Shown: positions 8,296 to 14,555 of the stretch, in pieces | Layout of the letters: each line of letters begins with the position of its first letter | How positions within the stretch are numbered: position 1 is the stretch's first letter | Source of the DNA: Streptacidiphilus neutrinimicus | GTDB taxonomy: Bacteria > Actinomycetota > Actinomycetes > Streptomycetales > Streptomycetaceae | Direction of reading: 5' to 3' | Assembly: GCF_000787815.1 (NCBI RefSeq) | Contig: NZ_BBPO01000010.1 | Location: forward strand, 24,840-58,522 | Length of the DNA stretch: 33,683 nt | Translations under genes and position numbers: made by a program | The notes under the pieces: model-generated | What the model was told of the DNA's origin: nothing | What the model saw: only the letters and a program-made list of their open reading frames with translations | Databases searched by the model: none

Positions 8296-8318
8296 CCGGG
8301 TGGCGCAGCGCCACCCGG
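8296..8318. repeat. Perfect 23-nt palindrome
   Basis: CCGGGTGGCGC (8296-8306) and GCGCCACCCGG (8308-8318) are exact reverse complements around a single A. It could be a protein-binding palindrome or a tight hairpin. Confidence 0.7.
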
Positions 8319-8640
8319 GTGAAGTCAGGGACAGCGGGCCGGAACGGGACAGGCGAGATCGGGGGTGGCCGACTCCGGGCGTCCCCCTCGCCGGCCACCC
8401 CTTCTCCACAGTCGCAACCGGGCCGCTGTCCCCTGCTGTCCGGTCACAGCGTGGCCGCGAGGTCCCACGGCGCGCGCCACGGCGCACGCCTCATCGCGCC
8501 CACGGACTGGGTCACTCCCACGCGTGGTCCTGCCTGCCGCACGATCGCCCCCGGAAGGAGGCTGGTGCCCGTCCCTGGCGGGGACGCGCACCCCGTGCGG
8601 TCATCGGGGTCAACGATTCTCCTGGCGGCGGGTCACGCGC

Positions 8641-8646
8641 TAGGAT
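8641..8646 (+). promoter_or_regulatory. Probable -10 box (TAGGAT) of the chorismate mutase leader transcript
   Basis: TAGGAT ends 6 nt before the ATG of the leader peptide at 8653, placing the transcript start at or near that ATG. The -35 region has no clear consensus. Confidence 0.55.
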
Positions 8647-8652
8647 CGCCGC

Positions 8653-8721
8653 ATGTTCCAGATGGCCTACTTCTTTAGCTATGGCACCGGAGGCTCCGGT
8701 CGCCATGGCGATGCCGTCTGA
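8653..8721 (+). CDS. Phe/Tyr-rich 22-residue leader peptide (attenuator) of chorismate mutase
   Basis: The short frame begins MFQMAYFFSY and ends in GDAV before TGA. Five of its first ten residues are aromatic (Phe2, Tyr6, Phe7, Phe8, Tyr10), and two are written with TTT and TAT, codons that are rare in this genome. A -10 box lies 6 nt upstream, so the message is probably leaderless. A terminator-like hairpin begins 6 nt after the stop, and chorismate mutase, the first enzyme of the Phe/Tyr branch, starts 100 nt downstream. The arrangement matches amino-acid attenuators in which slow translation of the relevant codons lets the leader refold and transcription continue. The sequence facts are direct; the regulatory role and the exact competing structure are inference. 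Confidence 0.75.
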   Translation: MFQMAYFFSYGTGGSGRHGDAV

Positions 8722-8727
8722 ACTGAC

Positions 8728-8777
8728 GCAGACCCTGAAGGCGCCCCGGGCCGATGGCCCAGGGGCGTCTCTGCTTT
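8728..8777 (+). terminator. Attenuator hairpin between leader peptide and chorismate mutase
   Basis: GGGCC (8748-8752) pairs with GGCCC (8756-8760) round a GAT loop; the stem continues through CCCC/GGGG, GCG/CGT and outer GCAGA (8728-8732) with TCTGC (8770-8774), with small internal gaps, then TTT. An upstream hairpin (ACCGG 8686-8690 with CCGGT 8696-8700) and the palindrome TCGCCATGGCGA overlap the end of the leader frame and could be the alternative structures. A further hairpin (GGCCT with AGGCC) lies between here and the ribosome site at 8811-8815. Confidence 0.65.
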
Positions 8778-8821
8778 GCCGCCAGGGCCTTCGGTTCCGA
8801 GGCCGAAGCTGGAGGACCCAG

Positions 8822-9214
8822 ATGAACGCCGTCACCACCGAGACCGTCACTACAGAGACCGTCACGACCGAGACCGTCCCCGTCGCCGTCGGGGCCACCG
8901 AGGCGGGTACCGCCGACGCGGCCCTCGATGACAGGGCCGTCGCCGCGCCCGCGCCGCTGACCAAGGAGGCGGCCGAGGCCGTCATCGCCGACGCACGCGG
9001 ACGGATCGACGCCCTGGACGCCGAGCTTCTCGAAGCGGTGCGCCGCAGGATCGCGGTCTCGGCCGAGGTGCAGGCCGCGCGGATCGCCGTTGGCGGGCCG
9101 CGGCTGTCGCTGACCCGCGAGATGGAGATCCTCGACCGCTACCGCGCGCAGCTCGGCGGCCCCGGCACCGAGATCGCCATGCTGCTGCTGGAGCTGTGCC
9201 GCGGGCGGGTGTGA
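8822..9214 (+). CDS. aroQ: Chorismate mutase, AroQ-delta type
   Basis: A 130-residue protein that converts chorismate to prephenate, the first step towards Phe and Tyr. The catalytic all-helical domain occupies about residues 47-130: IDALDAELLEAVRRRIAVS is helix 1 with the catalytic Arg, and RLSLTREMEILDRYR with the C-terminal LLLELCRGR match the mycobacterial intracellular enzyme Rv0948c. Members of that class work best in complex with DAHP synthase; whether that holds here is not visible. Residues 5-19 are three exact TTETV repeats encoded by a 15-bp unit (8834-8878), so the N-terminus is probably a flexible tail. ATG at 8822 has GGAGG at 8811-8815, 6 nt upstream. The leader peptide and hairpin just upstream suggest control by Phe/Tyr supply. 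guaA follows 90 nt downstream. Confidence 0.88.
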   Translation: MNAVTTETVTTETVTTETVPVAVGATEAGTADAALDDRAVAAPAPLTKEAAEAVIADARGRIDALDAELLEAVRRRIAVSAEVQAARIAVGGPRLSLTREMEILDRYRAQLGGPGTEIAMLLLELCRGRV

Positions 9215-9258
9215 TCACGGCCGCCCACATCGTGGCAAGGGGTCGGCTCCTCGACCGT

Positions 9259-9264
9259 TAGAAT
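9259..9264 (+). promoter_or_regulatory. Probable guaA -10 box (TAGAAT)
   Basis: TAGAAT lies in the chorismate mutase-guaA gap, 40 nt before the guaA start, leaving a short leader with GGAAGG at 9292-9297. No clear -35 box is seen. Confidence 0.5.
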
Positions 9265-9304
9265 GAGGGTCGACCCCCCATAGCAACCGCCGGAAGGCCG
9301 CACT

Positions 9305-10900
9305 GTGGCATCAGCGACCCCCGACCCCGCGGACACCGCCGTCGACACGGTTCTCGTCGTCGACTTCGGCGCGCAGTACGCCCAGCTCATCGCACGGCGT
9401 GTCCGTGAGGCCCGTGTCTACAGCGAGATCGTGCCGCACAGCATGCCGGTCTCCGAGATGCTCGCCAAGAATCCCAAGGCGATCATCCTCTCCGGTGGCC
9501 CCTCCTCGGTCTACGAGCCGGGCGCCCCCACCGTCGACAAGGCTCTGTTCGAGGCCGGAGTGCCGGTCTTCGGCATGTGCTACGGCTTCCAGCTGATGGC
9601 CACCTCCCTCGGCGGCGTCGTCGACAACAGCGGTGCGCGCGAGTACGGCCGCACCCCGCTCAGCGTCTCGCAGACGGGCTCGACCCTCTTCGAGGGCACC
9701 CCGGCCGATCAGTCGGTGTGGATGTCGCACGGCGACGCCTGCTCCGCCGCGCCCGAGGGCTTCACCGTCACGGCGTCCACCGCCGTGGTCCCGGTCGCCG
9801 CCTTCGAGAACGACGCCAAGCGCCTGTACGGCGTGCAGTACCACCCCGAGGTGATGCACTCCACCCACGGGCAGCAGGTGCTGGAGCACTTCCTGTACCG
9901 CGGCGCGGGCCTGGCCCCGACGTGGACCACGCACAACGTGGTCGAGGAGCAGGTGGCCGCGATCCGCGCCCAGGTCGGCACCAAGCGTGCGATCTGCGGT
10001 CTGTCCGGCGGCGTGGACTCCGCGGTGGCCGCGGCCCTGGTGCAGCGCGCCATCGGCGACCAGCTGACCTGCGTCTACGTTGACCACGGTCTGATGCGCA
10101 AGGGCGAGACCGAGCAGGTTGAGAAGGACTTCGTCGCGGCCACGGGCGTCAAGCTCAAGGTCGTCGACGCCGAGGAGCGCTTCCTCAGCGCCCTCGCCGG
10201 GGTCTCCGACCCCGAGGAGAAGCGCAAGATCATCGGCCGCGAGTTCATCCGCGTCTTCGAGCAGGCCCAAGCCGAGATCATTGCCGAGGCCGGCGCCTCG
10301 GGCGAGCCGGTCGAGTTCCTGGTCCAGGGCACGCTGTACCCGGACGTGGTCGAGTCCGGCGGCGGCTCCGGCACCGCGAACATCAAGTCGCACCACAACG
10401 TCGGCGGGCTCCCGGAGGACCTGGAGTTCAAGCTGATCGAGCCGCTGCGCAAGCTGTTCAAGGACGAGGTCCGGATGGTCGGCCAGGAGCTCGGCCTGCC
10501 CGAGGAGATCGTCCAGCGGCAGCCGTTCCCCGGCCCCGGCCTGGGCATCCGCATCGTCGGCGAGGTCACCAAGGACCGGCTGGACCTGCTGCGCGAGGCC
10601 GACGCGATCGCCCGCGCCGAGCTGACCGCGGCGGGCCTGGACCGTGAGATCTGGCAGTGCCCCGTCGTCCTGCTGGCGGACGTCCGCTCGGTCGGCGTCC
10701 AGGGTGACGGCCGCACCTACGGTCACCCGATCGTGCTGCGCCCCGTGTCCTCCGAGGACGCGATGACCGCTGACTGGTCGCGCCTGCCCTACGAGGTGCT
10801 GGAGCGGATCTCCACCCGCATCACCAACGAGGTGCGTGACGTCAACCGCGTCGTCGTCGACGTGACCAGCAAGCCGCCGGGCACCATCGAGTGGGAGTAA
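9305..10900 (+). CDS. guaA: GMP synthase (glutamine-hydrolysing)
   Basis: A 531-residue cytoplasmic enzyme that aminates XMP to GMP using glutamine and ATP, the last step of guanine nucleotide synthesis. The N-terminal class I glutamine amidotransferase domain carries the nucleophile Cys92 in GMCYG and the His/Glu pair in YHPEV. The ATP-pyrophosphatase domain has the P-loop SGGVDS at 234-239, and the C-terminal dimerisation domain ends in the family's conserved PPGTIEWE. Length equals the usual GuaA length. Start GTG at 9305 has GGAAGG 7 nt upstream. The gene lies near the ChoD-like oxidase as it does in mycobacteria. It is followed by a strong terminator at 10920. Confidence 0.98.
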   Translation: MASATPDPADTAVDTVLVVDFGAQYAQLIARRVREARVYSEIVPHSMPVSEMLAKNPKAIILSGGPSSVYEPGAPTVDKALFEAGVPVFGMCYGFQLMATSLGGVVDNSGAREYGRTPLSVSQTGSTLFEGTPADQSVWMSHGDACSAAPEGFTVTASTAVVPVAAFENDAKRLYGVQYHPEVMHSTHGQQVLEHFLYRGAGLAPTWTTHNVVEEQVAAIRAQVGTKRAICGLSGGVDSAVAAALVQRAIGDQLTCVYVDHGLMRKGETEQVEKDFVAATGVKLKVVDAEERFLSALAGVSDPEEKRKIIGREFIRVFEQAQAEIIAEAGASGEPVEFLVQGTLYPDVVESGGGSGTANIKSHHNVGGLPEDLEFKLIEPLRKLFKDEVRMVGQELGLPEEIVQRQPFPGPGLGIRIVGEVTKDRLDLLREADAIARAELTAAGLDREIWQCPVVLLADVRSVGVQGDGRTYGHPIVLRPVSSEDAMTADWSRLPYEVLERISTRITNEVRDVNRVVVDVTSKPPGTIEWE

Positions 10901-10919
10901 GCCTCCCCGCCTAGGCTCC

Positions 10920-10953
10920 ACGGGCTCCAGCCGGTTCTTCGGCTGGGGCCCGT
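10920..10953 (+). terminator. guaA terminator hairpin
   Basis: ACGGGCTCCAGCC (10920-10932) pairs with GGCTGGGGCCCGT (10941-10953), 13 bp with one G-U pair and an 8-nt loop containing TTCTT. It begins 20 nt after the guaA stop. Confidence 0.85.
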
Positions 10954-11201
10954 CGCCGTTGGGGTGGGCGCCGCGCGCTTCCGTCCCGGTCGGGCCGGTG
11001 CCGGCTATCCCGACCTCGTTCGTGCCACCAGGGGGCGATGTAGAGCAGGACGTCGCGGCACACCCTGCTCGCCCGGTCCGAACGGCCGAGCCTGACCTTC
11101 GCGTAGTCGTGCCAGGCGTCGCTCGGACCGGCTCGACGGTCACTCGGCCGGCGCGAGCACTGCGCCCGCGCGGGACAGTGACAAGCCAAGCGTAGTGAAG
11201 C

Positions 11202-11229
11202 GGTCAAACACGCATGCTAAGGGGTCAAA
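11202..11229. promoter_or_regulatory. Direct repeat GGTCAAA, two copies 21 bp apart
   Basis: GGTCAAA occurs at 11202-11208 and 11223-11229. The start-to-start distance is two helical turns, so both sites face the same side of the DNA. On the minus strand each reads TTTGACC, a -35-like sequence. Confidence 0.4.
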
Positions 11230-11283
11230 TCCAGCCGCACGGAACTGCCATCACGCACCCGCACCGGTGTCGCGCACATCACA

Positions 11284-11328
11284 TGACGTACCGTCAGCTT
11301 CGATGTGACGTCACCCCCTTGTGTGACG
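11284..11328. promoter_or_regulatory. TGACG inverted repeats upstream of the aldolase gene
   Basis: TGACGTACCGTCA (11284-11296) and TGACGTCA (11306-11313) are palindromes of the same TGACG half-site, 22 bp apart, and a single TGACG follows at 11324-11328. They lie 50-90 nt before the aldolase start and are candidate binding sites for a regulator that I cannot name. Confidence 0.45.
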
Positions 11329-11353
11329 CGGGCGGGCTATGGTGCTCCTCACT

Positions 11354-11374
11354 ACCCGGAGGTAGCTTCCGGGT
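11354..11374 (+). promoter_or_regulatory. Hairpin enclosing the ribosome binding site of the aldolase gene
   Basis: ACCCGGA (11354-11360) and TCCGGGT (11368-11374) form a perfect 7-bp stem whose right arm ends directly before the ATG at 11375. The Shine-Dalgarno GGAGG (11358-11362) spans the left arm and the loop, so the hairpin would hide part of it. Confidence 0.55.
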
Positions 11375-12172
11375 ATGACGAACCCACCCCCGCAGCCGAT
11401 CCCCCCGGACCAGCTTCACTTCGACATGCCGCCGACCTTCGAGAGCGTCGAGGAGGAGCGGGCGCACCGCAAGGCACGGCTTGTCACGGCGCTGCGGCTC
11501 TTCGGCAAGTTCGGATTCGAGGAGGGCGTCGCCGGGCACATCACCGCGCGCGACCCCGAATGGACCGACCACTTCTGGGTCAATCCCTTCGGCATGTCCT
11601 TCAAGGTGATCAAGCAGAGCGACCTGCTGCTGGTCAATCACGACGGACGTGTCGTCCACGGCCGACACCACGTCAACCAGGCTGCCTTCGCGATCCACTC
11701 CGAGGTCCACGCCGCCCGCCCCGAGGTCGTCGCCGCGGCACACAGCCACTCGACCCACGGGCGCGCCTTCTCCGCCCTCGGGCAACTGCTGGACCCGGTC
11801 ACCCAGGACGTGTGCGCCTTCTACCAGGACCACGCCCTCTTCGACGACTACACCGGAGTCATGCTGGACCGTGAGGAGGGGCGTCGGATCGGCGCCGCTC
11901 TCGGCCCGCACAAGGCCGTCATCCTGCGCAATCACGGCCTGCTCACCGTCGGCACCAGCGTCGACGCGGCCGCCTGGTGGTTCATCACCATGGAGCGGTC
12001 CTGCCAGGTGCAGCTCCTGGCGCAGGCGGCCGGCAAGCTCGTGCCGATCGAGCACGAGAGCGCGCTGCTCACACGGGACCAGATCGGCAGCGATCTGGCC
12101 GGCTGGGTCAACTACCAGCCGCTCACCACCGGCCACGCCGACGCGCTGACGGGCGCGTTCGACGAGGGCTGA
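11375..12172 (+). CDS. Class II aldolase/adducin-family protein
   Basis: A 265-residue cytoplasmic protein of the zinc-dependent class II aldolase/adducin fold (fuculose-phosphate aldolase and ribulose-phosphate epimerase relatives). The early helix AALRLFGKFGFEEGVAGHIT-like stretch (around residues 38-57) and the phosphate-site loop precede the metal ligands: His-rich AAHSHSTHGRAFSA near residue 125 and the third His in RNHGLLTVG near residue 190. The downstream Trp-rich AAWWFITMERSCQVQL is typical of the family's adducin-like branch in actinobacteria, whose substrates are unknown, so no specific aldol reaction is claimed. GGAGG precedes the ATG by 12 nt inside a hairpin. A 9-bp hairpin follows the stop. 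Confidence 0.85.
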   Translation: MTNPPPQPIPPDQLHFDMPPTFESVEEERAHRKARLVTALRLFGKFGFEEGVAGHITARDPEWTDHFWVNPFGMSFKVIKQSDLLLVNHDGRVVHGRHHVNQAAFAIHSEVHAARPEVVAAAHSHSTHGRAFSALGQLLDPVTQDVCAFYQDHALFDDYTGVMLDREEGRRIGAALGPHKAVILRNHGLLTVGTSVDAAAWWFITMERSCQVQLLAQAAGKLVPIEHESALLTRDQIGSDLAGWVNYQPLTTGHADALTGAFDEG

Positions 12173-12205
12173 CCCCGCCAGCGTGGCCCGCGAACCGGCG
12201 GCGTA

Positions 12206-12228
12206 CCGTTCCGGCGTGTCCGGAACGG
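12206..12228. terminator. Hairpin after the aldolase gene
   Basis: CCGTTCCGG (12206-12214) and CCGGAACGG (12220-12228) form a perfect 9-bp stem with a 5-nt loop, 33 nt after the stop codon. No T run follows. Confidence 0.65.
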
Positions 12229-12314
12229 CGCGCCTCGGTGAACCCGAACAGATCTCGCGGCGTAGAGACCGGGGACCGAGAAGCGGGCGTTGAGGGAAGG
12301 CCGGGAGCTGGAGT

Positions 12315-12806
12315 ATGGGTGGAACGCTGACGCGGGAGCGTCTGAAGGCACAGGGCACCACCTACGCGTTGCTGCCGTTGCGGGTCTTCCTGGGGGTGAC
12401 GTTCATCTACGCCGCCCTCTACAAGTTCACCGACCCGCACTACCTGGGCGGCCTGTCCGACCCGACATCCTTCGCCGCCATGACCCAGGGACTGAAGTCG
12501 TCCAGCCCCATCGGCCCGCTGCTGGGCCTGGCCCTCAAGGCGCCGACCGCGTTCGCGGTCGCCTTCGCTGTCGGTGAGCTGGTGGTCGGCCTCGGCACCC
12601 TGTTCGGCCTGCTGGGCCGGATCGCCGCCGTGGGCGGCGCGCTGCTGAGCCTGAGCCTGTTCCTCACCGTCAGTTGGCAGGTCTACCCGTACTTCCTGGG
12701 CAACGACCTGATCTACCTGATGGCATGGCTGCCCCTCGTCCTCGCGGGCACGCCCTACCTGTCGCTGGACTCCTGGCTGGCATCGCGTCGCGGTCGGGCG
12801 GAGTAG
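12315..12806 (+). CDS. DoxX-family membrane protein
   Basis: A 163-residue protein with four predicted membrane helices (LLPLRVFLGVTFIYAALYKF; the AFAVGELVVGLGTLFGLLG segment; AAVGGALLSLSLFLTVSW; and LIYLMAWLPLVLAGTPYLSL). The first helix with its R-x-F-LG-x-x-F-x-Y-A-x-x-x-K-F pattern and the YPYF loop are typical of DoxX/DoxD proteins, some of which are subunits of thiosulfate:quinone oxidoreductase and some partners of superoxide dismutase in thiol stress. No partner subunit is present here, so the function is unknown. ATG at 12315 has GGGAG 7 nt upstream. Its last 52 bp overlap the 3' end of the convergent gene at 12755-12982, so neither can have a terminator between them. Confidence 0.78.
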   Translation: MGGTLTRERLKAQGTTYALLPLRVFLGVTFIYAALYKFTDPHYLGGLSDPTSFAAMTQGLKSSSPIGPLLGLALKAPTAFAVAFAVGELVVGLGTLFGLLGRIAAVGGALLSLSLFLTVSWQVYPYFLGNDLIYLMAWLPLVLAGTPYLSLDSWLASRRGRAE

Positions 12807-12982
12807 ACCGCGGCCAGCAGGCCGGCCACCACGAGGCCGGCCGCCCCCAGGGGGAGGACCAGCCGGCTGTCGAGCCGGAGGACCCCCGCCGCCTGGAGGA
12901 GGTACAGCACCGCGACGGCCAGGAAGACGAGCCCACCGAGCACCGGGAACAGCTGGATCCTGGGCCGGCGTGGCGGGGTCAT
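12755..12982 (-). CDS. Small two-helix membrane protein, translationally coupled to the PspC protein
   Basis: A 75-residue protein with a basic N-terminus (MTPPRRPRIQ), two hydrophobic helices (about residues 11-33 and 42-60) and a charged tail. Its ATG overlaps the TGA of the PspC/LiaF-like gene (ATGA at 12979-12982), so the two are translated together. I do not recognise a named family. The coupling suggests it works with the envelope-stress protein, for instance as a small membrane partner. The 3' end overlaps the convergent DoxX gene by 52 bp. Confidence 0.75.
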   Translation of the reverse strand: MTPPRRPRIQLFPVLGGLVFLAVAVLYLLQAAGVLRLDSRLVLPLGAAGLVVAGLLAAVYSARPRRDASQESSDR

Positions 12983-14436
12983 CGGACCACCTCCAACTGA
13001 CCGACGCCGATCTGGAGATCGAGCTGGATGGTGCCGTGGGCGGCTGCCCCGGCCTGGTTCAGGTCGATGGTGCGGGAATCCGCCACCCCCGAGATCCTGG
13101 TGCCGTCGGGGAGCCGCAGCTCGCCCGCGCCCGTTTGGGCGCTGATCTTGACCTCGGGGTTGTCCGCCCCGTCGCCTGGCAGCAGGACCTGCAGGGTTCC
13201 TGCTCCGAGGCTGACGTGGGAGGAGACCGTCTGGCCCGCGGCGGGCCGGACCTGTGTGAGATCCAAGGTGGCGTCCCCGAAGCGCAGCGCGTATCCGGTC
13301 TGGAGCTGCGTGGCCGAGACCGGGGCCCACGCCGTGTGGGACCAGTGCTGCCACGGGGCGGCGCCGACGGTGACCGTGGCCAGGGAGAGGAGCAGTGCCA
13401 CCACCGTCAGGCCGATCGCCCGACGGCGCAGGAGCCCGTTGACCACCAGGCCGAGTGCCACCACCACGAGAGCCGAGGCCAGCACGGCCAGGGTGTTCAC
13501 CTCGTCGTGGGCCTTGCCCACGCCGTAGACGACGGCGGCCGTGCCCGCCGCGAGCAGCAGGGTGAGCAGACCCCAGGGGCCGCGGACCCGGCCGTGGTCG
13601 GCGGACGGCGGCTCGCTTCGGGGATAGGCCGGGGGCAGCGGTCCCGACGACCCCGGGTAGGCCCAGGTCGGGGTGCTCGACGTGCTCGCGGTCGAGGCTT
13701 CCGGAGGAGCGTCCCACAGCGGGCTGTCTGTCAGCGGTCCCTCGGCGAATCCGGTCCGGTCGCTCGATGAGGGGTCGTCCGCAGGGACCGTGCCCGTGGG
13801 CAGCGGGTCCGTGGACAGCCGGCCGGGAACCTCGTCGGCCGGGACCGCCGGTGCGGCGGTCTTCAGCAGCGGGTCGGGCCGCTGCCACCAGTTCGGTGCG
13901 GCCGGGGGCGGCTCGGGCGCGACCGGGGGGCCCGGTTCGCGCGGCGGCAGTTGGTGCCGCTTGGGGTCGTAGCGCAGGGCCGCGAAGGCCAGCGCCGCGA
14001 TGAGCAGCAGCGGGAACACATGGTCCTTGGCGCCCATGTAGGAGAAGAAGATCCCGGTGCCGAGCACGGTGACCAGCACCGCACCGAGCGACTGTCCGTC
14101 GACCCGGCCCGACATCAGGCGCTGCAGCTCGTTCTTGCCCGTGCCCTCCATCGGGATCATCAACCAGGCCACGCCGTAGATGAAGAGCCCGACACCGCCC
14201 CAGAGGCAGAGCACGGCGATGACGACGCGGAACACCAGCGGATCGATGTTGAGCCGGCGGCCGAGCCCGCCGCAGACACCCGTCACCACCCGGTGGCTGG
14301 CGCTGCGCTCGAGCGGCGGGCGGGAGCGCTCGGGCTCCTGGCCGCCGTCGGGAGCGAACTCGCCCTCCCGCTGCGGGTGTGTGCTGGTGGTCGCGTCCAT
14401 GCCCTCATCCTGCAGGCCGTCGGCGGCTGTGCCCAT
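12979..14436 (-). CDS. PspC-domain membrane protein with LiaF-like C-terminal domain
   Basis: A 485-residue membrane protein. Residues about 45-105 are a PspC domain: RSASHRVVTGVCGGLGRRLNI-like stretch, then a helix WGGVGLFIYGVAWLMIPM. Two more helices, a long Pro-rich cytoplasmic linker and three further helices follow, and the last 100 residues are a beta-rich repeat domain (VSLGAGTLQVLLPG, TGAGELRLPDG, IGVGQLEVV) like the C-terminal domain of LiaF, the inhibitor of the Lia cell-envelope response. The start at 14436 was preferred because GGGAG lies 7 nt upstream; ATG at 14400 is the alternative. It is divergent from the kinase/regulator pair and coupled to the small gene after it. By analogy with LiaF it may hold the kinase inactive until the membrane is damaged; this is inference. 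Confidence 0.85.
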   Translation of the reverse strand: MGTAADGLQDEGMDATTSTHPQREGEFAPDGGQEPERSRPPLERSASHRVVTGVCGGLGRRLNIDPLVFRVVIAVLCLWGGVGLFIYGVAWLMIPMEGTGKNELQRLMSGRVDGQSLGAVLVTVLGTGIFFSYMGAKDHVFPLLLIAALAFAALRYDPKRHQLPPREPGPPVAPEPPPAAPNWWQRPDPLLKTAAPAVPADEVPGRLSTDPLPTGTVPADDPSSSDRTGFAEGPLTDSPLWDAPPEASTASTSSTPTWAYPGSSGPLPPAYPRSEPPSADHGRVRGPWGLLTLLLAAGTAAVVYGVGKAHDEVNTLAVLASALVVVALGLVVNGLLRRRAIGLTVVALLLSLATVTVGAAPWQHWSHTAWAPVSATQLQTGYALRFGDATLDLTQVRPAAGQTVSSHVSLGAGTLQVLLPGDGADNPEVKISAQTGAGELRLPDGTRISGVADSRTIDLNQAGAAAHGTIQLDLQIGVGQLEVVR

Positions 14437-14455
14437 CCGGCATCTCCCTGGTCGA

Positions 14456-14520
14456 ACCCTGAGTTCCACCCTGACATACGACCGAAGCCGAACCAGGGCG
14501 ACCTCCGGGGTCGACCCTGA
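14456..14520. promoter_or_regulatory. Three ACCCTGA repeats in the divergent PspC/kinase promoter region
   Basis: ACCCTGA occurs at 14456-14462, 14468-14474 and 14514-14520. The first two are 12 bp apart; the third overlaps the palindrome GGGTCGACCC (14508-14517). The position between divergent genes of one signalling system suggests an operator for the response regulator. Confidence 0.45.
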
Positions 14521-14555
14521 TGCTTTTCGCACGCGCGCCGTGTGACGATCGACCC

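Larger units (their letters stand above)
7882..8640. other. About 760 nt without a convincing gene
   Basis: Frames on both strands are open but have poor third-position GC bias, many Arg/Ser/Pro residues and no recognisable domain. An open frame on the plus strand runs in phase with chorismate mutase, but the real start of that gene is at 8822. The stretch contains at least three clear inverted repeats (8019-8043, about 8091-8105 and 8296-8318). It could hold a non-coding RNA or a decayed gene, but I cannot name one. Confidence 0.6.
10954..11374. other. Intergenic stretch between guaA and the aldolase gene
   Basis: About 420 nt without a firm gene. On the minus strand between about 11030 and 11140 a frame reads DAWHDYAKVRLGRSDRAS and then VCRDVLLYIAPWWHE with almost every codon ending in G or C, as real genes here do, but the pattern fades on both sides and only a TTG at 11207 could start it. 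It may be a small or decayed gene; I do not recognise it. The right-hand 170 nt are less GC-rich and hold direct and inverted repeats that look like operators. Confidence 0.5.

Noticed and set aside
8015-8821. Extending chorismate mutase upstream to an in-frame ATG at 8015
   Set aside because: The extension lacks coding bias, passes through the leader peptide and hairpin, and would add 269 residues to a small enzyme; ATG at 8822 has a good ribosome site.
14440-14470. tRNA T-arm-like sequence GGTTCGA on the minus strand
   Set aside because: No acceptor, D or anticodon arms can be built around it; it is part of the ACCCTGA repeat region.
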